Assembly (NCBI RefSeq): GCF_018343615.1
Contig: NZ_JAGYPI010000002.1
Coordinates: 577,562 to 641,561, forward strand
Length of the DNA stretch: 64,000 nt
Source: Bacillus sp. FJAT-49736
Lineage (GTDB): Bacteria > Bacillota > Bacilli > Bacillales > Bacillaceae_C
Direction: 5' to 3'
Positions 36,202-45,169 of the stretch are shown one piece after another; the first letter of the stretch is position 1; each line of letters begins with the position of its first letter. Made by a program: the position numbers and the translations under genes. Below the pieces are notes generated by a model that worked only from the letters and a program-made list of their open reading frames with translations, made no database searches and had not been told where the DNA came from.

Positions 36202-37479
36202 CTATTTAAGATCACCAGCGGCATTTTTCAAGCTGCTAATAAATGCATTGACATCCTTTTGTGTTACAAAAATATTGACTGCCTGGTTCACCTTTGTAAC
36301 GAAGCCTTCCGGTGCAGCGGAACCATGCGCTAAGCTTGGAGCAAGATCTGCTGTTTTGAAGTCCTCGATCGTAGATTTACCATAGTCATCATATTTGGAA
36401 GGGTCTGCATCCACACGTGCTGGAATCGATCCTTTTAACGGGTTGAAAGCATCCTGCCCTTCAACAGATCCAAGCAGGCCTAAGAATTTCTTCACGTCTG
36501 CGACATTTTCCACACCTTTAGGTAAACCAAATGTATCGGTAATGATCATGAACATTCCTGATGATCCAGGTGTAGTTGTGTATCCGAAGTCTTCATTTAA
36601 TTTTAATTTTAAATCGTTAACGAAATAGCCTTTTGCCCAATCCCCCATAACGTTCATCGCAGCATCGCCTTTTGCCACTAACTGTGAGGCATCTTGCCAA
36701 TTGCGTGAACTATGGTCATTGTTTACATAGCTCATCATCTTTTTAAAGATTTCTGCAGATTCCTTTACCTTTGCATCGTCTAATGGAATTTCGCCTGTCC
36801 ACAGCTTTTTATAGCCATCTGCACCAAGATTGGCAACTAAGATATTTTCAAATATCATCGTGGCTGTCCAAGGCTCTTTGTCTCCTAATGCAAGTGGTGT
36901 AATTCCTTTTGCCTTTAGGGCATCGGCAACTTTAAAGAAATCATCAAATGTTTTTGGCGGCTGTAAACCATTGTCATCAAAGACTTTTTTGTTGTACCAT
37001 AAAACATTTCCTCTATGAATATCCACTGGTACAGAATAGATATTTCCATCTTTACTTACCATATCAATCAATGATTGTGGGAATTTATCATTCCATCCTT
37101 GCTCTTTATACAAATCATTTAATGGCTGCATCTTTCCTGCTGCTACCCAGCCAGAATTCAATTCAGCCCCACCATGTACCTGGAACGTAGAAGGAGGGTC
37201 ATTTCCTTGCATTCTGCTCGCTAGCACTGCTTTTGCATTGGTACCAGCCCCGCCTGCTACAGCTGCATTTTTTACCGTAACATCCGGATATTTATCACCA
37301 AATAATTTTAATAATGCTTTAAGTCCATCCTCTTCACCGGCACCTGTCCACCAGCTAAAGATCTCAAGCTCTTGCTTCTTATTCTTTTTCCCGTCATTGC
37401 CGTTTGATTTAGAGCTACATGCGGCAAGTGCAAAGACAAGCATCATTGCCAATGCAATGAGAAGCCCTTTCTTTTTCAC
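36202..37479 (-). CDS. sugar ABC transporter solute-binding lipoprotein
   Basis: A 425-residue extracellular binding protein. The N-terminus MKKKGLLIALAMMLVFALAA ends in the lipobox LAAC, so Cys21 becomes the lipidated first residue, followed by a Ser/Asn-rich linker. The body has the CUT1 pattern (LEIFSWWTGAGEEDGLKALL, then DLYKEQGW, SVPVDIHRGNVLWYN, KGDAAMNVMGDW). The ligand is an oligosaccharide or monosaccharide, not predictable. Start GTG at 37479 after AAAGGGGGA. First gene of the operon, under a perfect cre box. Confidence 0.9.
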   Translation of the reverse strand: MKKKGLLIALAMMLVFALAACSSKSNGNDGKKNKKQELEIFSWWTGAGEEDGLKALLKLFGDKYPDVTVKNAAVAGGAGTNAKAVLASRMQGNDPPSTFQVHGGAELNSGWVAAGKMQPLNDLYKEQGWNDKFPQSLIDMVSKDGNIYSVPVDIHRGNVLWYNKKVFDDNGLQPPKTFDDFFKVADALKAKGITPLALGDKEPWTATMIFENILVANLGADGYKKLWTGEIPLDDAKVKESAEIFKKMMSYVNNDHSSRNWQDASQLVAKGDAAMNVMGDWAKGYFVNDLKLKLNEDFGYTTTPGSSGMFMIITDTFGLPKGVENVADVKKFLGLLGSVEGQDAFNPLKGSIPARVDADPSKYDDYGKSTIEDFKTADLAPSLAHGSAAPEGFVTKVNQAVNIFVTQKDVNAFISSLKNAAGDLK

Positions 37480-37500
37480 TGGATATTCCCCCTTTGTTTT

Positions 37501-37515
37501 TTGAAAGCGTTATCT
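37501..37515. promoter_or_regulatory. cre box of the sugar ABC operon
   Basis: TTGAAAGCGTTATCT fits WTGNAANCGNWWNCW perfectly and lies 22 nt upstream of the solute-binding-protein start, a roadblock position for CcpA. Confidence 0.8.
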
Positions 37516-37554
37516 TACTCTTTAAACTTATCAAACTATTCCTATAAATTTATA

Positions 37555-37569
37555 TGTAAGCGCCTTCAT
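37555..37569. promoter_or_regulatory. second cre-like box of the sugar ABC operon
   Basis: The minus-strand sequence ATGAAGGCGCTTACA departs from the cre consensus at one position only and lies about 54 nt (five helical turns) upstream of the first box. Confidence 0.55.
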
Positions 37570-37640
37570 TATTTTGCGAATGTCTGTATTTTTTTGCGGG
37601 ATTAAAAAAACTACCAATGCAATTTATTCCCCCAGCCCAA

Positions 37641-37668
37641 AAAGGAGATTAGATGTCTAATCTCCTTT
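37641..37668 (-). terminator. intrinsic terminator of the efflux operon
   Basis: Perfect 13-bp stem AAAGGAGATTAGA/TCTAATCTCCTTT; five T end the structure on the minus strand. Confidence 0.8.
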
Positions 37669-37694
37669 GTAGAATCGTTAAAATAATTTGCCCT

Positions 37695-38867
37695 TTAAAT
37701 ACTCCGCAGCGCATCGATTGGATTTAGCCTTGATGCCTTCCTAGCAGGTGCGATTCCAAATATAATACCTATCGCGGCAGAGAATCCGAACGCCAACAAT
37801 ATGGTTGCCACTGAAAGTACAAAACTTGCTCCAATTAACATACAAACACCCAATGCTATTAATGCTCCCAGCAATAAGCCGATTGTACCCCCAAAGAGAG
37901 ATAAGAAAACTGCCTCGAGGAGAAATTGTTGTTGTATCCGTTTTGGTTCTGCCCCTAAGGCTTTTCTGAGACCTATTTCTGTCGTTCTTTCTGTTACAGA
38001 AACAAGCATCATATTCATAATCCCAATTCCTCCAACAACTAGTGAAATTGATGCAATCCCTCCAAGCATCAGCGACAGCATCGTTGTAATCTTTTTAAAC
38101 GATGCAATCATATCCTGCATGTTGATAACGGTGAAGCTGTTCTCTTTATAATTGAACGCCTGGTTTAGGGCTGCTTCGATATTTTCTGTTATTTTTTCAG
38201 ATTCATTGGCATTGTTCATATATACATCAACGTTTGACATATATCCTGTTCCAAGTAAACCCATTGAAGTAGTATAGGGAATGATAACTGCATCATTATT
38301 CGAGGAGTCTGAAAAACTTCCAGACTTCTGTAATGTCCCTACTACTGTATATGTCACACCAGCTATAAGAAGCTTTTTACTTATGGGATTTTCACCCCAA
38401 AATAGCTCCCTTGCAATATTAGACCCAATGAGACAAACTTGATTCTTATTTTGAATGTCAAGATTATTCAGTCCTCTACCGTTTTCGATTAAATCCTTTG
38501 TTTTGGAAAAATACACTTCATTTTTTCCTTGTACTGTAACATCCTTTTTTTCCTTCCCGTTATAAACAACCGTTGTATTACCGGTAAGGGTAGGTGAAAC
38601 TCCAGCAACTTGATCAATATTCTTAAGATTTTGTATGTCATTGTCCACTAAGCCCTTTTTCAGTGGTGTTCCCATTGCCTGAACGGTAATTTTATCTGTC
38701 CCGAACAAAGAAAATTCACTAGTCATTCCGTTCATTGCACCTTCTACGATTGTAATCAAAGCGATAATGGAAGCCACACCAATGACAATACCCAGCATCG
38801 TTAGAAAGGAACGCATTTTATTATGAATGAGGTTCATCCAAGCCATTTTTATATTTTCCTTAAACAT
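37695..38867 (-). CDS. MacB/YknZ-like ABC transporter permease
   Basis: A 390-residue permease of the MacB type: one N-terminal helix (about 20-45, with MLGIVIGVASI), a large extracellular domain (about 50-270) and three C-terminal helices, ending in the conserved PARKASRLNPIDALR. Such proteins drive mechanotransmission rather than classical transport and work with an adaptor and an ATPase. I use the ATG at 38867 (GAGAGGAG upstream), which overlaps the ATPase gene by 8 nt. Confidence 0.9.
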   Translation of the reverse strand: MFKENIKMAWMNLIHNKMRSFLTMLGIVIGVASIIALITIVEGAMNGMTSEFSLFGTDKITVQAMGTPLKKGLVDNDIQNLKNIDQVAGVSPTLTGNTTVVYNGKEKKDVTVQGKNEVYFSKTKDLIENGRGLNNLDIQNKNQVCLIGSNIARELFWGENPISKKLLIAGVTYTVVGTLQKSGSFSDSSNNDAVIIPYTTSMGLLGTGYMSNVDVYMNNANESEKITENIEAALNQAFNYKENSFTVINMQDMIASFKKITTMLSLMLGGIASISLVVGGIGIMNMMLVSVTERTTEIGLRKALGAEPKRIQQQFLLEAVFLSLFGGTIGLLLGALIALGVCMLIGASFVLSVATILLAFGFSAAIGIIFGIAPARKASRLNPIDALRSI

Positions 38868-39549
38868 AGGCGTACTCCTCTCTAAGTTTGCCATCTAATA
38901 TTTTTACAATCCTACTCGCATGTTTCGCAATTTCAATATCATGAGTAATCATAATAATGGTTTTTCCCTCTTGATGAATTTCATGAAAAAGCTCCATTAT
39001 TTGAATACCTGTTTTTTGATCTAACGCCCCTGTTGGTTCATCGGCTAGTAGAATTGTCGGCTCGGTGACCATCGCTCTGGCTATTGCCACCCTTTGCTGT
39101 TGACCCCCTGAAAGCTGATTAGGTCGATTGTTCATTTTATCTTCGAGGCCCACCCTAATGAGCATATCTCTAACCCTTTGTTTGCGTTCCTTTTCAGAAA
39201 CACCTGCGTATACAAGGGGAAGCTCTACATTTTGCATGGCACTAAACCTGGGGAGAAGCTGGAATTGCTGAAACACAAAACCAACTTCCCTATTACGGAT
39301 GTCTGCAAGCTCAGCTTCATCAAGCTCATCAACCTTTTGATTGGACAATATATAGTTTCCGCTTGTTGGTGAATCAAGGCAGCCAACGATATTCATGAGA
39401 GTTGATTTTCCTGATCCCGAGGGCCCTAAGATAGCAACAAAATCTCCCCTATTAACTGTAAGAATAATATTATTTAAGACCACCTGCTCCTCCTCACCCA
39501 TTTGGTAAGTTTTCGTAATTTGATTCATTTGGAGAATTTGTTCCCTCAT
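38860..39549 (-). CDS. MacB/YknY-like ABC transporter ATPase
   Basis: A 229-residue ATPase of the LolD/MacB group. Walker A GPSGSGKST, Q-loop FQQF, signature LSGGQQQRVAIARA, Walker B ILLADEPTGALD and the switch His in MITHD are all intact. The ALD after the signature is typical of macrolide/lipoprotein-type exporters. ATG at 39549 after GGAGG, two nt after the adaptor gene. Confidence 0.93.
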   Translation of the reverse strand: MREQILQMNQITKTYQMGEEEQVVLNNIILTVNRGDFVAILGPSGSGKSTLMNIVGCLDSPTSGNYILSNQKVDELDEAELADIRNREVGFVFQQFQLLPRFSAMQNVELPLVYAGVSEKERKQRVRDMLIRVGLEDKMNNRPNQLSGGQQQRVAIARAMVTEPTILLADEPTGALDQKTGIQIMELFHEIHQEGKTIIMITHDIEIAKHASRIVKILDGKLREEYAYV

Positions 39550-39551
39550 AT

Positions 39552-40418
39552 TTAATTACCTCCATGCATCATCATGGGAGCGGGGTCCTCCTTAGTAGAA
39601 AACATTACTACATCGCCAGCCTCGACCCCACTTTTAATCTCTACTGTAGTCCCATCGTTAATACCCGTCTGAATATATTTTTTAGTCGTCATTCCTTTTT
39701 CCGAAGGAATTAATACATACGGTTTATTTTGACTATCAAAATGAATAGCTTTCATAGAAAGGGTCGTTACACCTGCGGCTTGTTGTTTCAATATTTTAGC
39801 CTCGGTACTCATCCCAACTCTAATTGCTTGATCTTTATGAAGGTCTACCGTAGCGGTAAAATAGGAAACACCATTTTCATTTGTTGCTTCCTTCGATATC
39901 GCAGAAACTGTTCCTTGAATATCTTTTTCCAGCGCATTGATGGATACCTTTACTTTTTGTCCGACTTTTAAATATTTAAGATCGTATTCGTCGACCTTTA
40001 CAGTTGTTTGCAAGGCAGAATAATCTACTATATCGACAAGCTGTGCCCCAGACATGATTTCAGCGTTTTTTTCTATATAAATCTTAGATATTTCTCCATT
40101 TAATGGCGACTTAAATTTCTCTCCCTGATTTGTTACCAATACAACATCACCTTTTTGGACTTTATCTCCCACCTTCACTTTAATTTCTTTTATTTGTATA
40201 GGAGCAGCACTTATAATAGTGTTTCTATTTTTTGCTTCTACTGCACCAGAAAAACTGTAGTACGTAGTTATATCTCCAGTTTGTGCGTTTTCCTCTTCGA
40301 AATTGCTATATCCTTTAGGTGCAAACAACACCAATGAGGCAATGGTTAAAACCAAAAGCCCCACAATGCTCCATATAACAATCTTCTTTTTACTTTTCTT
40401 TTTTTGTTTTGTATTCAT
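39552..40418 (-). CDS. HlyD/MacA-like efflux adaptor (YknX type)
   Basis: A 288-residue membrane-anchored adaptor. One helix near residues 12-30 is followed by the lipoyl-like barrel (KEIKVKVGDKVQKGDVVLVTNQGEK), which lacks the long coiled-coil hairpin of Gram-negative MacA, and beta-barrel domains (VKVDEYDLKYLKVGQKVKV). With the ATPase and permease it forms a YknXYZ-like unit; in B. subtilis that system protects from the SdpC toxin, but the substrate here is unknown. First gene of the operon; ATG after GGAGG. Confidence 0.88.
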   Translation of the reverse strand: MNTKQKKKSKKKIVIWSIVGLLVLTIASLVLFAPKGYSNFEEENAQTGDITTYYSFSGAVEAKNRNTIISAAPIQIKEIKVKVGDKVQKGDVVLVTNQGEKFKSPLNGEISKIYIEKNAEIMSGAQLVDIVDYSALQTTVKVDEYDLKYLKVGQKVKVSINALEKDIQGTVSAISKEATNENGVSYFTATVDLHKDQAIRVGMSTEAKILKQQAAGVTTLSMKAIHFDSQNKPYVLIPSEKGMTTKKYIQTGINDGTTVEIKSGVEAGDVVMFSTKEDPAPMMMHGGN

Positions 40419-40522
40419 TTTCTAACCTCCAAAATTTAATGTATCTCCATTTAAAAAGCATATGAATCTGTCAATCTTCTGGTGGGTTTTAATATCCAAA
40501 TGTCAGACTGCTATTTTCCTAA

Positions 40523-40570
40523 TCATGATTTCTTGCAAAAATGACATAATCGGAACGTTTTATGAACCAC
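40523..40570 (-). CDS. possible 15-codon upstream ORF of the efflux operon
   Basis: GTG at 40570 lies 9 nt after AAAGGAG and reads MVHKTFRLCHFCKKS before TGA at 40523, about 105 nt ahead of the adaptor gene. A TTTGCA/TACAAT promoter (16-bp spacer) lies near 40640 on the same strand. I see no clear terminator between it and the operon, so an attenuator is not shown; it may be a chance frame. The surrounding gap (40419-40745) holds nothing else. Confidence 0.35.
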   Translation of the reverse strand: MVHKTFRLCHFCKKS

Positions 40571-40745
40571 AGATGATCGCTCCTTTCTTGTTTAACTATG
40601 TTCCGTTTCATAATCGATTTGATGTTTTCATTGTATTAATTTTTAAATCTTTGCAAACCGCACACATTTTGGGTTATCCCGCAAGAATTTGTTGTATCAC
40701 CGAATAGTTTTTCAGAAAAATTGGATGTTAACTTCGAAAAAAATA

Positions 40746-40768
40746 GCCTTAACATCATGTGTTAAGGC
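40746..40768 (-). terminator. intrinsic terminator of the methyltransferase-like gene
   Basis: Perfect 9-bp stem GCCTTAACA/TGTTAAGGC, 5-nt loop, seven T on the minus strand. Confidence 0.88.
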
Positions 40769-40805
40769 AGTTGGAAAAAGGACCTTTATATACAAAAGAG
40801 CTTCT

Positions 40806-41741
40806 CTATGTAAGTCGAGTAACTTTAGTAGAATACTCATTCGTAGTTACTGCAAATGATTTGTTCGATTTCATCAGCGCTTCTTCAATAAAAGAAAGAC
40901 CGGGCGCATAAATAAAACTTCCTCCATGCTTTAATGAATTTAATATCTCCATATACTTTTGCGCATACCTTTCAAAATTACCATCGGCCTTTAAATGGTG
41001 ATGAGTAAAGTGGTTTGAAAAAGCCATATGGGATATAATTGTTCCCCAACGGTTTGGTTTAAAAGGACATTCAAGCCAATTCATATCAATTAAATAATTC
41101 GATGAGTTTAGATTTCTATCCATTCCAAATGCTTGGATTCCGTTTTTTCTTAAGAAACGGACCAAACGAGTTTGTGGGCCGCACCCAATATCTAAAACAG
41201 GTTGTTTAATTGTATCTAGATTGATATTTAATACTTTCATTTGAAATTCAGGCGTATATTCGGCACACTTCACTTCGAACAATACTGGTGTTTTTCTGTA
41301 CTTTTTAAATATTTCAGTGCCATTGGATTCTAATAAAAATGCTTGAAGATTTTTATAATGCACTAAGAACAGATGATTGATATCTTTTTCAGTAATTTCT
41401 TTTTGATTTGCAAGTTTACAAATGGCTTCTAATAAATTCCCATAGATATTTTGAAGTACACGATAACTTTCACGATTAAAATCTAAATACTGATTCACTT
41501 CAAAAAATACTTTAATGGATTGATTGGAAATATACCTTACTAATCTTTTATAGGTTCCCATTACTTTTGCATCAGTAATAAACATCGAAATCTCTTTTGC
41601 TTTTTGAATTAATAATTGAATAGTTTCTCCAGAAGGATTTAAAAGCAGTTTTCCATTTTCCAATTCATAAAAGAAACTCTTATCTCGATTATGAATCAAT
41701 TGTTGTTCAACCGTATTCTTAAAATCCATTAAGGTAAACAT
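40806..41741 (-). CDS. SAM-dependent methyltransferase-like protein
   Basis: A 311-residue protein. The C-terminal half has a class I SAM-binding fold: motif I VLDIGCGPQTRLVRFL (about residue 190), an acidic second strand FGMDRN, and ISHMAFSNHFTHH at motif IV. The N-terminal ~180 residues are helical, rich in Asn and Gln, and not recognised by me. The target is unknown. ATG at 41741 after GAGGAGG. It lies downstream of an ABC exporter and an MFS gene on the same strand, so it may belong with them. Confidence 0.7.
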   Translation of the reverse strand: MFTLMDFKNTVEQQLIHNRDKSFFYELENGKLLLNPSGETIQLLIQKAKEISMFITDAKVMGTYKRLVRYISNQSIKVFFEVNQYLDFNRESYRVLQNIYGNLLEAICKLANQKEITEKDINHLFLVHYKNLQAFLLESNGTEIFKKYRKTPVLFEVKCAEYTPEFQMKVLNINLDTIKQPVLDIGCGPQTRLVRFLRKNGIQAFGMDRNLNSSNYLIDMNWLECPFKPNRWGTIISHMAFSNHFTHHHLKADGNFERYAQKYMEILNSLKHGGSFIYAPGLSFIEEALMKSNKSFAVTTNEYSTKVTRLT

Positions 41742-41906
41742 TATTCTTCCTCCTCTAAAGAACATCACCACTAATCAAAAGTAATTTCCTTCCAAATTAT
41801 TTTACACCTATTTTTGTAAATTTAGCCTAGCATCACGACGAATTCTGAACCAAAGTTATTTGACATTAAATAAAATACGGAGACAATTTTGATTTATTAC
41901 AAAGCT

Positions 41907-43694
41907 CTAATATCCTCTATGCATTCCAGCCACTAGTTTATATTGATCACTTCTAGGAGCATTTTGCTTCGAGTACAGCTCCTTATAATATCCATTTCTC
42001 TTTAAAAGGCTTTGATGGCTGCCGCTTTCGATGATTTCTCCATTTTTCATCACAAAAATAGTATCAGCATTCACAATAGTTGAGAGTCTATGCGCAATCA
42101 TAATGACCGTCTTATGATGATTAAAACGATTGATAGATTCTTGCACTAGCTTTTCACTTTCATTATCAAGTGCACTAGTCGCTTCATCTAAAATAATGAG
42201 CGACGGATTTTTCAAAAATACACGGGCTAAAGCAATACGCTGTTTCTGACCGCCTGAAAGCTTGATGCCTCTTTCTCCAACTTCCGTGTCGTATCCATTA
42301 GGCAAAGCAGTGATGAAGTTATGGGCAAAAGCCTTCTTTGCTGCGGCAACTATTTCGTCCTCACTGGCGTCAAGCTTTGCTAGTTTAATATTGTCCCTGA
42401 TCGATGTGCTGTATAAGAAATTCTCCTGAGTTACAATCCCCATATGCTCTCGAAGACTAGAAAGGGAATAATCTTTTATATTTTTCCCATCCATTAATAC
42501 TTCCCCACTTGTTACATCATACATTCTTAACAAGAGCTGCAGGATTGTACTTTTCCCACCGCCGCTCTCCCCAACGAATGCATATGTTTTCCCTTTTTTC
42601 ATCGTCAAAGATACATTTTTAATCACTTTTTCCTTTCCATCGTAAGCAAAAGATACATTCTTGAGTTCTATAGAATCATTGAATTTTTTTAATTTTAGCG
42701 GGTGTGCTTTATCTCTAATCATGGAAGGTGTATTGAAGAAGTCGAAAATCCGTTGTAAAGCAACCTTCCCTTCCGTGATAGCAGGATACGCATTAACCAA
42801 AGCGGCTACAGGGCTCCTCATTTTATCGACATAGGCAAAAAAGGCGATTAAGCTCCCTGCCGTTAATTCTCCATTCAAAACAAATAAACTAGCGATAATT
42901 GCCACAATAAAAGGAGTCATATCACTCAATACGTTCACTAAAGAAAGCATTAACGCATTAATCTTGGCATGCTTGTCGGTCAAACGATCAAAATAGGCTA
43001 AATGCTGATCCAATTCTTCCTTGTCGCGTTTCTCAGAGGCAAATAGCTTCGATACAAACGCACCTTGTATTTTTTCAAAAATGAAGCCGCTCATAACGGA
43101 TCGGTACTTCATCATATTTCGCGTCGATATTTTAAAGCGTTTCGATAGGAAATGTGCAAGAACGAACTGAAAACCGACGAGTCCTATAGCGAGCAATGAC
43201 AATCTAATATTCATCGTCAGCATCACGATAACAACAAACATAAGAGCAATCATTTCAATCCAAATGTTCCCAAACATAGCTGTTAAATAACCTCTTACCT
43301 TTTCAATATCATCAAAAAAACGTGTACCAATTTCTCCGCTTTTATTATCTGCAAAATACTTTGCATCCAAAGAATGCACTTTTTTAAAGGCATCCTTACG
43401 GAGATTCTTAATAATATTGTTATTTGCTTTATGAATGCAGAACTGTCTTACATATTCCATCGGTGTCCGAATCAGTAAGAAAACCGTTACCATCCCGGCA
43501 GAAATATATGCAAGTTGTTTCCATTTATCCTCATTAGACAATGCTTCATTTTGAAGCAAATAATCAAAAATGTATTTTAAAATTAAAGGAACAAACAATG
43601 GAATCAAGAAACGAAATAAGCTACCTACAAAGCCAATCGCATACAATTTGCTCACTTTTTTCACATAAGGTAAAAACTGTCTAAATTCATTCAA
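41907..43694 (-). CDS. ABC exporter, fused permease-ATPase
   Basis: A 595-residue half-transporter that should dimerise. Residues 1-310 hold six membrane helices (type IV exporter fold); the nucleotide-binding domain follows with VGESGGGKST (Walker A; the usual SGSGKST varied to GGGKST), TQENFLYS, LSGGQKQRIALARVFL, LIILDEATSALD and MIAHRL. Lipid, drug or peptide export is possible. I chose TTG 43694 (9 nt after AAGGGG), which leaves 16 nt to the MFS gene; a longer frame overlaps that gene without a binding site. Confidence 0.88.
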   Translation of the reverse strand: MNEFRQFLPYVKKVSKLYAIGFVGSLFRFLIPLFVPLILKYIFDYLLQNEALSNEDKWKQLAYISAGMVTVFLLIRTPMEYVRQFCIHKANNNIIKNLRKDAFKKVHSLDAKYFADNKSGEIGTRFFDDIEKVRGYLTAMFGNIWIEMIALMFVVIVMLTMNIRLSLLAIGLVGFQFVLAHFLSKRFKISTRNMMKYRSVMSGFIFEKIQGAFVSKLFASEKRDKEELDQHLAYFDRLTDKHAKINALMLSLVNVLSDMTPFIVAIIASLFVLNGELTAGSLIAFFAYVDKMRSPVAALVNAYPAITEGKVALQRIFDFFNTPSMIRDKAHPLKLKKFNDSIELKNVSFAYDGKEKVIKNVSLTMKKGKTYAFVGESGGGKSTILQLLLRMYDVTSGEVLMDGKNIKDYSLSSLREHMGIVTQENFLYSTSIRDNIKLAKLDASEDEIVAAAKKAFAHNFITALPNGYDTEVGERGIKLSGGQKQRIALARVFLKNPSLIILDEATSALDNESEKLVQESINRFNHHKTVIMIAHRLSTIVNADTIFVMKNGEIIESGSHQSLLKRNGYYKELYSKQNAPRSDQYKLVAGMHRGY

Positions 43695-43710
43695 TTTGAT
43701 TATCCCCTTA

Positions 43711-44940
43711 TCATTTTTTGTAATGTGTAACCTGCTGAGATTGTCTAGAATATAAATTCCGTCCCCACGCATAGAAACCAATACTACATATAGAAATCAA
43801 AGCAAATGTTAAAAACATCGTTCTTCCACCATAAGAACTTAACAATACTCCTCCGAGCCAAGGTCCGATAAAATTGCCAAGATCACTAAATCCCTGGGCG
43901 CCATAATACATACCGCGCATCCCATTAGGAGTAATTTCATCAAGCTGGGCATATTCGGATGGAATAATCAAAATTTCCCCAAAGGTGAAAATAACCATAG
44001 CTAGAATAAAGCCAAGGGATCCTTGGGAAAATGCAAATCCAATTTCACCTAAAGCAAATAATAGACTCCCAAGAGCAATCCTATTGAAAAGGCCGAATCT
44101 CTCAGACCACCTCGTAATCAATACTTGCGTTACAATCACGGTAATCCCGTTAATGCTCATTAAATATCCGAATAACTCCATACCATGGTAAGGCATGGCT
44201 TTGTTCAAATATTGAGAAAGCGTGACTGACATTTCTCCATGAACAGCTGTGAGCAGGATACTTCCACATATAAAAAGAAGCAAGACCTTATCTTTACTAA
44301 AAACTCGCCAAGCCTCTGCTAACATTACTTTCTCTTCATTTTCATCCCCTACATTACTAGAGGTGTTCTTGTATCGTAACAGTAAGCCCATTACCAGAAA
44401 ATAACCGACATAAATGATGGATGTAAAAAGAAAAGCTGTTTTGTTCCCCGCAATCCCAAAGTAGGTTCCAATAATCGGCCCGATTGCATAGCCAATGTTC
44501 CCCCCCATATATCGGTTGGAGAACAACCTGAATCGCTTTTCCTTAGGTGTCAAATCTGCTAATAAAGCTTTCGAGATTGTTACGAAGAAAGAGGAAAAAA
44601 GACCACGAAGAATATTTAATAGACATAAAAGCACCGAGTTACTAGTTAAAAGAAATCCACTAAATACAGCTCCTAGAATCAACAACGAAAATAACATCAA
44701 TCGATTTCTTCCCAAGAAATCGGAAAGTGTACCACCTAGAAATCCACCAATTGTAGCTGTTAAAGCACCTGCTCCCACAATCACTCCAATCATAACCGGC
44801 CCTATATGGGCTGAATTCATTAAGTAAATAGGTAAAAAAACTAAGCTAATAGAGTTTGTTAAACTACTAAAAACGGTACCTAGCATTAATAAATGAACAA
44901 TTGGATGGTACTCCTTTAAGTTAGATAAAATTTGTTTCAT
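43711..44940 (-). CDS. MFS transporter
   Basis: A 409-residue protein with 12 predicted helices. Motif A appears as GGTLSDFLGRNR between helices 2 and 3, and the central loop is short, as in DHA1-type drug exporters. The ABC exporter gene follows 16 nt later, so the two are probably one transcript: two export systems in one operon. Start ATG 44940 after GGGTGAG, a weak binding site; a GTG nine nt earlier is an alternative. Confidence 0.87.
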   Translation of the reverse strand: MKQILSNLKEYHPIVHLLMLGTVFSSLTNSISLVFLPIYLMNSAHIGPVMIGVIVGAGALTATIGGFLGGTLSDFLGRNRLMLFSLLILGAVFSGFLLTSNSVLLCLLNILRGLFSSFFVTISKALLADLTPKEKRFRLFSNRYMGGNIGYAIGPIIGTYFGIAGNKTAFLFTSIIYVGYFLVMGLLLRYKNTSSNVGDENEEKVMLAEAWRVFSKDKVLLLFICGSILLTAVHGEMSVTLSQYLNKAMPYHGMELFGYLMSINGITVIVTQVLITRWSERFGLFNRIALGSLLFALGEIGFAFSQGSLGFILAMVIFTFGEILIIPSEYAQLDEITPNGMRGMYYGAQGFSDLGNFIGPWLGGVLLSSYGGRTMFLTFALISICSIGFYAWGRNLYSRQSQQVTHYKK

Positions 44941-44979
44941 TTTTCTCACCCATTTTTCTATTTCTTTCTATGTCTCATT

Positions 44980-45072
44980 TTACGGTGACCTTAAGCAACT
45001 CCAACCGCATACTTTCGTAGTACCACCGCACGATTTCATCGTTACTCCGCAAGAACCTCCTATTGGAGACAC
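44980..45072 (-). repeat. 21-bp-phased repeat with an overlapping Cys-rich frame
   Basis: CCGCA (plus strand) recurs at 45005, 45026 and 45047, exactly 21 bp apart. On the minus strand a frame of 30 codons from a GTG at 45072 runs through it and reads as repeats such as KSCGGTTKVCG before TAA at 44980, 39 nt ahead of the MFS gene. The GTG has no ribosome binding site; an internal ATG has only GGAG. I list it as a repeat; a peptide is possible but weakly supported. Confidence 0.5.
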
Positions 45073-45110
45073 CAAAAAAGTCACACTTGTTTATTTATGA
45101 AGGCATGAAA

Positions 45111-45143
45111 AAAGAGCTTGAAATCAACCATCTCAAGCTCTTT
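45111..45143 (-). terminator. intrinsic terminator of the ComA-like regulator gene
   Basis: Perfect 11-bp stem AAAGAGCTTGA/TCAAGCTCTTT with an 11-nt loop, T6 tail on the minus strand. Confidence 0.88.
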
Positions 45144-45169
45144 ACACTATTATTTAATTCTACTTTCCC

